Source: Uloborus plumipes (taxonomy: Eukaryota; Arthropoda; Arachnida; Araneae; Uloboridae). Taken from it: DNA of 64,000 bases. This document shows, piece after piece, positions 58,015-64,000 of the stretch (position 1 is its first letter; each line of letters opens with the position of its first letter). The DNA is taken from assembly GCA_038373865.1 (NCBI GenBank), contig JAXGGA010001116.1, forward strand, positions 62,001-126,000, in the 5' to 3' direction. Made by a program: the position numbers and the translations under genes. Below the pieces are notes generated by a model. It was not told the origin of the DNA, did no database searches, and saw only the letters and a program-made list of their open reading frames with translations.

Positions 58015-61000
58015 ATGGAGTCCAGCACGACTAATTTCTTCAACCAGCTATTGCAAAATATTTGCGAAGTTCTTCAAATTTCTTCGACCGAAGCAAGGAC
58101 TGTGGTCGAAGCTGTTAAAGATATCGGTGTCGAAGTACAAGAGGATCTGAAATTTGTTTCTGAGGATGACTTGACACACCTCAACAAGATCCAAAGGCGA
58201 AAGCTCATTGCATCTTGGCAGGAAACATGTATGTATTTCTTGTTTCGTTTTCTTTATTGCATGTAACTATCTTTTTCGAATTTTATAAGTTTCACTTTTT
58301 TTATTAAATTTTCTCTTTTAACTCTTATTTAACCATTTAAAAAATGATGTAAATCAACGATACCATGCCCTTATATTTTTTACTAAGCAGGCACGTAGAT
58401 AGAAGTTTGTTAAGGGGTGGTCCAAAGTTGGATGAACGCTAAATCAGAAGTAATAATTGATAGTGACATTTATTAAAGTTATTTTGATTAAAACTGTGAT
58501 ATGTTTTGATTAATTTAAACAATAATTAGTTAAAAGTGACAGAGTTATTAATTACAAATAATTAACTGAATTTTATTTGAAGGAGTAAGTAAATTATTGA
58601 CAGTTTGCAGATTTCTGCAAAATTTCTTCAGTTTGAAATAAAACTGTAAAAAACTGCAGAAAGTCTGCAGAATAAAGTGATGTGAACAGTATTAGAAAAA
58701 CAGTGGTCTTTCAGGAAGGTGGTGGTCCGGACCCCCTGGACTGGCTACGTCCTTGTACTATATAAGAATCCCAAAAGCAGAACACTATACCAAAGTTGCG
58801 ACGTGCGTCGCATTACATTTACGTTTGAAAAAATTTCTGCTGAAATTCTACTTATTTCTTCTAAAACTAGATTCTCTGCAAATATTGTCTTTTGATTATA
58901 TTTTATTAGAAAGAAATTCAAAATTTCCAGCAAATTACATTTGTTCGGCAAAAAACGCTCTAAATGTCGCATTTTATGCGTCGTTTTCACGAACTTCAAA
59001 TTTAAGTCGTATTTGAAGAAATTCGGATAATAACTGCAAAGTCAAAACATTTACTAATTTTTATTTTGTTATGTGTATATTATTCCCCCCCCCCTTTTTT
59101 TTGGCTTAAAAAAAAGGCTAATATTTTCATAATATGCTGTCCTTTCAATTCTCATGCATTTTGGAACTTTATAAACAGTTATTGGCCTAACTCGCAATAC
59201 TAACCAACACAAAAAATATTCCAAATACCAGGGTGTAAAAAAAATAATGATTTTTTTGAAAAAATAAAAAAAATCAGATTTATTTGATTTAAATCGATTT
59301 TTTTTATTTTTTAAAAAAAGACTTAAAAAACTTTTGTAATTGATTAGGTTATACTTATGAATATTAGTAAGCATGAAATTGATACTGGAAAAAATTTTTA
59401 AAACAACAAAATTTCAAGTATTATGTCACCAAAAAAATTTCATAGCATTCAATGCAAAACGATTTTAATACTAATGCATATGATTTAAATATCAAAAGTA
59501 ATATAGATGACATAGTAACACACTGAAAAACATAAAAACAGGGGAAATAGAACAAACTGGAATTTGTTACATGTCTTTTAATTAGTATGCTCTTTTATTT
59601 ATTTACTTTTGCCTTGAAAAACGTGTTAACAGTTTCTTGCAATTTTTTAACATAGTATTATTATCCTTTAAAGTGAAAAGTGCTCTGTGAGATAAAAATC
59701 AAAAGAGAGTTAAATAAAAAAATTAATTAAATAAATGAACTCTTTTTTTTTTTTGTGATTTAGGAATAAAGTTTACTCTTTTTGTATAGAAATGATGATA
59801 TTAATTTTAAGTTTTCTTTTTACATTTAGTACAAATAAAGCCCTTACTACAGCAACAGGCCTAATTTTCTAGGACTTATATACACAACCATCTTTTAGTG
59901 CCTTTTAACATATTTTTTCAAAAAAAGAAAAAAAAAATCCCGAATTTCATGGTTTCTTTTTTTCTTTTTTTTAATGACAAATTTAAAAGTGTTCACTGAC
60001 TAAAAATGTGAGTAAGAAGATTGAGTAAGGAGAGAGAAAATGAATAGATAGAAGTGATAAAATGAGAAGAAACCATAGGGACAAAAATCAATATGAGGAA
60101 GAAAGGTTATGTTGACTACGCAAAAGGCAAAATCGATGAAATAAAAAAAAAAATCAAGAATATTTTTAGGGTTAAGTTGAAAAATGATTTAAATCAATGA
60201 TTTTTTTAAAAAGAAATCAATTGCTTTAAATCGCGATTTAAATCACTGATTTAAATCATTTGATTTAAATCGTTGACACCCTGCCAAGTACTGTAATACT
60301 TTTTAAAGGAGGATATTCCCCAGAATTTCTTAAAAACAAAATTAAATTACGTATATAAAGTCTCTGTTTCATGTCAAACAACAACTTTACATAGAACCAA
60401 GCATGCAAAATAAATAAATACAAAAATTGAAAATAATTTGCAATTTCGCATTCAAGTTTTGTTTTTTGCAATGCTGATAAGTGCGTGGAGTACGTTCGAA
60501 AGCACGTAACTCAACTTGCCCCCAAACAATAAGCTCATTTTTGCTCAGTAGATACAGTTACTGGGTAACCATCAGGGTCCCCACAGTTTAATGCTTAATA
60601 TATGCTTATTATATTAATAATGCTTTTATTAATTTTTAATTCAAAGATACAAATATGAAGTTGCCTAAGTGGCCAACAACTATACCGTTTCCATTATTAT
60701 TTCTTAAATTCTTCTGTGAAGCTTTACAATTGCCAACAAATAAATTTGTCTTCAGCTTTAAAGATTTTTTTTTTAATTTCTATTTTGCAGTTGCTGCAAG
60801 TAGTCCTGAAATGATGGATCTCTCCCCAAATCCACCGAGCCCAAACTTGAGTGATGCATCAAGCAATGAATATCCTCTCTCTGTAAATTCAGAGGTGAGC
60901 AAAATTATTAATAAGACTCATAAATGTGTATAATTTTAAAATTAATGTTTCTTTCTTTTTTTTTTAAATATACATGAAGCAGACAAATCATGTTTTTTTT

Positions 61001-61683
61001 TCTTCTTTTTTTAAAATAAGTAAGTTATGATATTGATTTCATAATTTATGAATACAATGCCATATATTTTTCCTGTGTCTTATTTCAGCTGGAACTTGAA
61101 GTTGGACTTAGATTTGAACTCAAGTTCAAATTGCTGGTTGTGAAGTTGCGACTGGCCCTCAAAAAAATGGCAGATGCATACTCCATTCCAAACACTATCC
61201 TAGAAATGGAGAAGCTGATGCAGATGAAAAGATCAACTTGGAGTGCCGTTTCAATGGTAAAATTTGCTTTCAATTTTAGCTTGTACTTTATTGTATAATA
61301 TTTTCCTGTGTAATCAAGATAAAAAAGAGAGAGAGAGAGATGTGTTAAAGAAATTCACAGAATATTACATTGTACTATATTGCACATTATTTCTTTAGAT
61401 TGACTTTGATGAGAACGTCAAGAGGCCTGGACCAAGTGTCTTCTTTGGGGAGAGGCCATGCATTATGGTCAGCGAAAGCCAATTAATCTATCTTCGAGCA
61501 GGCTGCACATTAGAAGAGGCAGCGGTTTTGTTGCTGGGAGTTTATTTTATTTTAAATTTAAATTTCCCATCATCCTATGGGCAATTTTTGGGACTGCTCC
61601 AAAACGTCCTGACCAAGGACAAATTTTCACAGTCCTTTTCCTGCCAGAAACTTCTTTCTGTGACTGCAAAAATTACAGAGTAA
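58015..61683 (+). CDS. SAM-like domain protein, four exons, about 256 residues
   Basis: The coding exons are 58015-58228, 60791-60894, 61089-61256 and 61399-61683. The donors are GTATGT, GTGAGC and GTAAAA; the acceptors are TATTTTGCAG, CTTATTTCAG and TTTCTTTAG. Phases agree and give one uninterrupted protein ending TAA at 61681-61683. Residues 8-70 (LLQNICEVLQISSTEARTVV, then ...VQEDLKFVSEDDLTHLNKIQ and RRKLIASW) look like a SAM (sterile alpha motif) fold of the type found in SAMD3-like proteins. Residues 73-106 are Ser/Pro/Asn-rich. The C-terminal 150 residues (LKKMADAYSIPNTILEMEKL, FGERPCIMVSESQLIYLRAG, ...FLGLLQNVLTKDKFSQSF) look like the C-terminal part of such multi-copy animal proteins. 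SAM domains mediate protein or RNA contacts; the role here is unknown. The first AATAAA downstream is at 61898. The gene sits between GGYAC motif clusters and may be transposon cargo. Confidence 0.65.
58391..58757. mobile_element. Probable hAT-like MITE in intron 1
   Basis: The left end CAGGCACGTAGATAGAAG and the complement of the right end (CAAGGACGTAGCCAGTCCAG) are imperfect inverted repeats of the (C)AGG.ACGTAGC form. GGGGTGGTCC near the left matches GGTGGTCCGG near the right. The flanks TACTAAG and TACTATA are only partly alike. It lies wholly inside intron 1 of the SAM-like gene. Confidence 0.45.
59229..60283. mobile_element. hAT-like MITE with GATTTAAATC repeats in intron 1
   Basis: The ends CAGGGTGTAAA and the complement of TTGACACCCTG are bounded by CCAAATAC (59221-59228) and CCAAGTAC (60284-60291), an 8 bp target duplication with one change. 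GATTTAAATC palindromes and close variants cluster inside both ends (59286-59300; 60188-60272). 1055 bp with no coding. It is an intronic insertion that leaves splice sites untouched. Confidence 0.75.
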
Positions 61684-61837
61684 TTGAATCGGGTAATGCT
61701 ATATTACATGTGAGGTTCCACATCTCTTCGATGGGGTACCACACGTTCCATCTCTAATCCACCATTTTTAATTTAGAGTATGATTCGAGGCTTAAAGTGC
61801 TTCATGTGTACAGTCGTGAGCAAAGGATGTATTTGTA

Positions 61838-63720
61838 TGTTGCATTACTAAATATGATGAGTGAATTCATACAAATTTGAATCAATTATTTTTTTTGAAT
61901 AAAAATAGTTGTTAAAATGTAGCACATTTTTAAATACCTTGTTTAATTCCTATTTTTAAATTAGGATTTGAAAATTACCATGTAAAAAATTACCTTGTAA
62001 CATTGCAGCGTAACTATTATTTTCTTTACTTTGTTTGTTTTCATCGTAAGTATTGGAATGAAAAATATTTTAAATTTGTGCGCCTGTTTTCTTTTTCATA
62101 GTTCAAAATGTGTTTTATTGTAAATAAAGGAGTCTAATGATTTTTATTGAAATTGCCTGGAATGATCAATAATTATCCTGTACATAATGACTAAATTTGT
62201 ACTGAGGCCACAGATACATTCAAAACTTTAGAATTATAAAACATCAAGTGTTTGCTTCCGTTAAAAAAATTGGCATGTGCATAAAAGAATGTGCACGAAA
62301 TCACTATAAATGTACAGCACTTATTACAAGTAATAATTTTTAAATTATTAAGAAATTACTCTCCATGTATGACATGATAAAGTATTGTGCTTATTACATC
62401 AAAAATATATACTTTTAAATAAAATGTTTTTGTTCGAAGCATTTCATTTTGGTGGGCTGGATGTTTGCTGATAAATTAAAATTATTCTGTGCGTCCTTAT
62501 GTGTTTGTGTATCTATTTTTAAATAAAAGTTTTAAATTGTAACAAAGGGTAAAAGTCTTAAAATGAAATATATTTTGAATAAAACTTTTTTGAATAAAAC
62601 TTGCTTTTATTTGAGTTACCTGTTGATACAAAAATATAATTACCAATAATAATGCTGTATAATAAATAAGGTTTTAGGGTAGGGTTATATTATATGTTGC
62701 ATTACTTTATATAACAAGTGAACTCACTATATTGAATCCATTATTTTTTATAAATAAAAAAGTTTTGAAAACGTAATGTACAGTTTTAAACATCGTGTTT
62801 AATTCCTATTTTCAAATTAGCATTTGAAAATTGCCATGTTAAAATTACCTTATAATATTGCAGAATAATTGTTTTCTATTTTAATTATTATTTTATTTAT
62901 ATATTTATTTATTTTTCCTTCATTGGTATTAAAATTAAAAATGTTTTTAATTTATGTGCCTGTTTTTTTTTCCATAGTTCAAAATGTGTTTAATTGTAAA
63001 TAAAAAAACTTCTTACGATTTTTATTAAGATTGAATGCAATGTTTGATTATTATCCTGCACATAAAGACTAAATTTTATCCGAGTCCACAGTACATTTGA
63101 AACTGGAATTATAAAACATCAATTAAAAAGTTGCCATTATGCATAAACAGTTCGAAATCACTATAAATTTACAGCACTTTAAGTCATTAAGAATCTACTT
63201 TCCATATATGGCATGATAAAGTATTATGCTTATTGCAAGATTATTTACTAGACTTGTAAAATATAACGCATAAGTATATAGTTTTTAATAACATGTTCTT
63301 GTTCTAAGGTGGTGGGCCAGATGTTTGGTGATAAATTAAAATCATTCTGTGCGTCTTTGTGTGTTTGTTTGAAATTTTTTTATGTAAGATTTAAATTGTA
63401 ACAAAGGACAAAATTCTTAAAATAAAATATATTTTCATTGAAAGCTTACTTTTATTGGAGTTACCTGTTGATACAAACATATATAATTACCAAGAATAAT
63501 GCTATGTAATTAAATAAGGTTTCTGGATAATTCTATATAACATTTTGCATTATTACTTAATACGACAAGTGAATTCATAAAAATTTGAATCCATTATTAT
63601 TTTCAAATAAACAATGGTTGTTAAAATGTATACTGTACATTTTTAAATAACTTGTTCAATTCCTATTTTCCAATTAACTTTGAAAATTACCATGTAAAAA
63701 AATATTCTAATTAAAATTTG
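61838..63720. repeat. Diverged tandem duplication, unit about 850 bp
   Basis: The block beginning TTGCATTACT at about 61840 recurs at about 62697 and partially at about 63545 (steps near 857 and 848). Shared phrases in order are AAGTGAATTCATA (variants), GTTTAATTCCTATTTTYAAA, GAAAATTACCATGTAAAA, TTCAAAATGTGTTTWATTGT, AGCACTT...AAGTATTRTGCTTATT and GGTGGGCYRGATGTTTG. The third copy ends at about 63710. It lies directly downstream of the SAM-like gene and may include its 3' untranslated region. Confidence 0.75.
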
Positions 63721-63794
63721 TAATGAATGCAATGAAGTAATGTAATTAATGTAAGAATCACGATTCAATTGTGCCCCTAAAAAGTGCATCAATA

Positions 63795-63950
63795 AGAGGT
63801 ACATATGGGTAAAATAAGAGGGACATGTGGGTAAAATAAAAGGTACATGTGGGTAAAATAAAAGGTACATGTGGGTAAAATAAAAGGTACATGTGGGTAA
63901 AATAAAAGGTACATATAAGCGAAATAAGAGGTACATATGAGCAAAATAAG
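63795..63950 (-). repeat. 22 bp tandem array with GGTAC core, possible right transposon end
   Basis: Seven units of AGGTACATRTGGGTAAAATA form occur with a strict 22 bp period (63795, 63817, 63839, 63861, 63883, 63905, 63927), with outer units more diverged. It is followed by GTACCTTTGATATTTAGAGG and TAC, the inverse of the sequence opening the left cluster at 57751. The window ends at 64000, so the true right terminus is not visible. Confidence 0.8.
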
Positions 63951-64000
63951 AGTCACACTGTACCTTTGATATTTAGAGGTACAATGTAACTCTAAAATTC

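Noticed and set aside
58745..59016. Overlapping frames on both strands inside intron 1
   Set aside because: No domain, and they lie between two intronic MITEs; the splice sites of the SAM-like gene explain the region better.
60655..60933. Alternative start giving a 92-codon frame through exon 2
   Set aside because: The upstream part is a pyrimidine-rich intron ending in a perfect acceptor at 60790; reading from exon 1 gives the consistent protein.
63643..63936. 97-codon minus-strand frame of repeating YFTHMYLLFYPHVPF-type residues
   Set aside because: Produced by translating the 22 bp tandem array; not a protein repeat family.

Overview
This 64 kb window is AT-rich eukaryotic DNA, dominated by transposable elements, from an invertebrate animal. 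I infer an arthropod, possibly a chelicerate. The inference rests on mariner transposase remnants with the N-terminal signature LNLRGVTPIEIHRQLK, several pogo/Tigger-type elements with TA target duplications, hAT-type MITEs, a tRNA-derived SINE, a decayed Ty1/copia element and one multi-exon gene with canonical GT-AG introns. There are no bacterial features. No tRNA, rRNA or CRISPR was seen, and only one credible intact protein gene.

Layout. 1-8.8 kb: a pogo/Tigger-like relic (1830-3545), a CpG-rich patch, a 3.5 kb mariner-derived palindrome (4061-7518) that carries a nested pogo-like element (5916-7206), a further Tigger-like element (7716-8407) and a hAT MITE (8493-8780). 10-11.4 kb: a decayed, unrecognised protein-coding tract. 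11.6-14.4 kb: a 2.8 kb near-perfect palindrome whose centre keeps the start of a transposase-like ORF. 16-27 kb: MITEs (including one with piggyBac-type TTAA ends), a palindromic CAGGGTGTCC element, and a second mariner-derived palindrome (24936-26025) that itself took a MITE insertion. 27.7-28.0 kb: a tRNA-derived SINE. 31.7-35.2 kb: a second decayed unrecognised coding tract, split by a second CAGGGTGTCC element. 36.5-40.4 kb: a composite with terminal inverted repeats and subterminal 62-64 bp tandem repeats, enclosing an ATCGAT-rich MITE and a broken copia gag-pol. 42.8-43.4 kb: a tandem repeat. 47.1-49.3 kb: alternating inverted modules separated by (TA)n, with a reverse-transcriptase-like fragment in the central loop. 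52-57 kb: more hAT and Tigger-type MITEs.

The last 6 kb holds the one gene I believe is intact: four exons (58015-61683) encoding about 256 residues with an N-terminal SAM-like domain. It lies between two clusters of a GGYAC-type motif (57739-57960 and 63795-63982) with similar outer sequences in inverted orientation. This raises the possibility that the gene is cargo of a large, uncharacterised DNA transposon whose right end runs off the window.

The strongest general signal is the number of long palindromes that look like one-ended derivatives of DNA transposons. Some duplicate the 5' end with the first coding segment, one duplicates the 3' end. All family assignments come from reading motifs by eye. 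No database or alignment was run.
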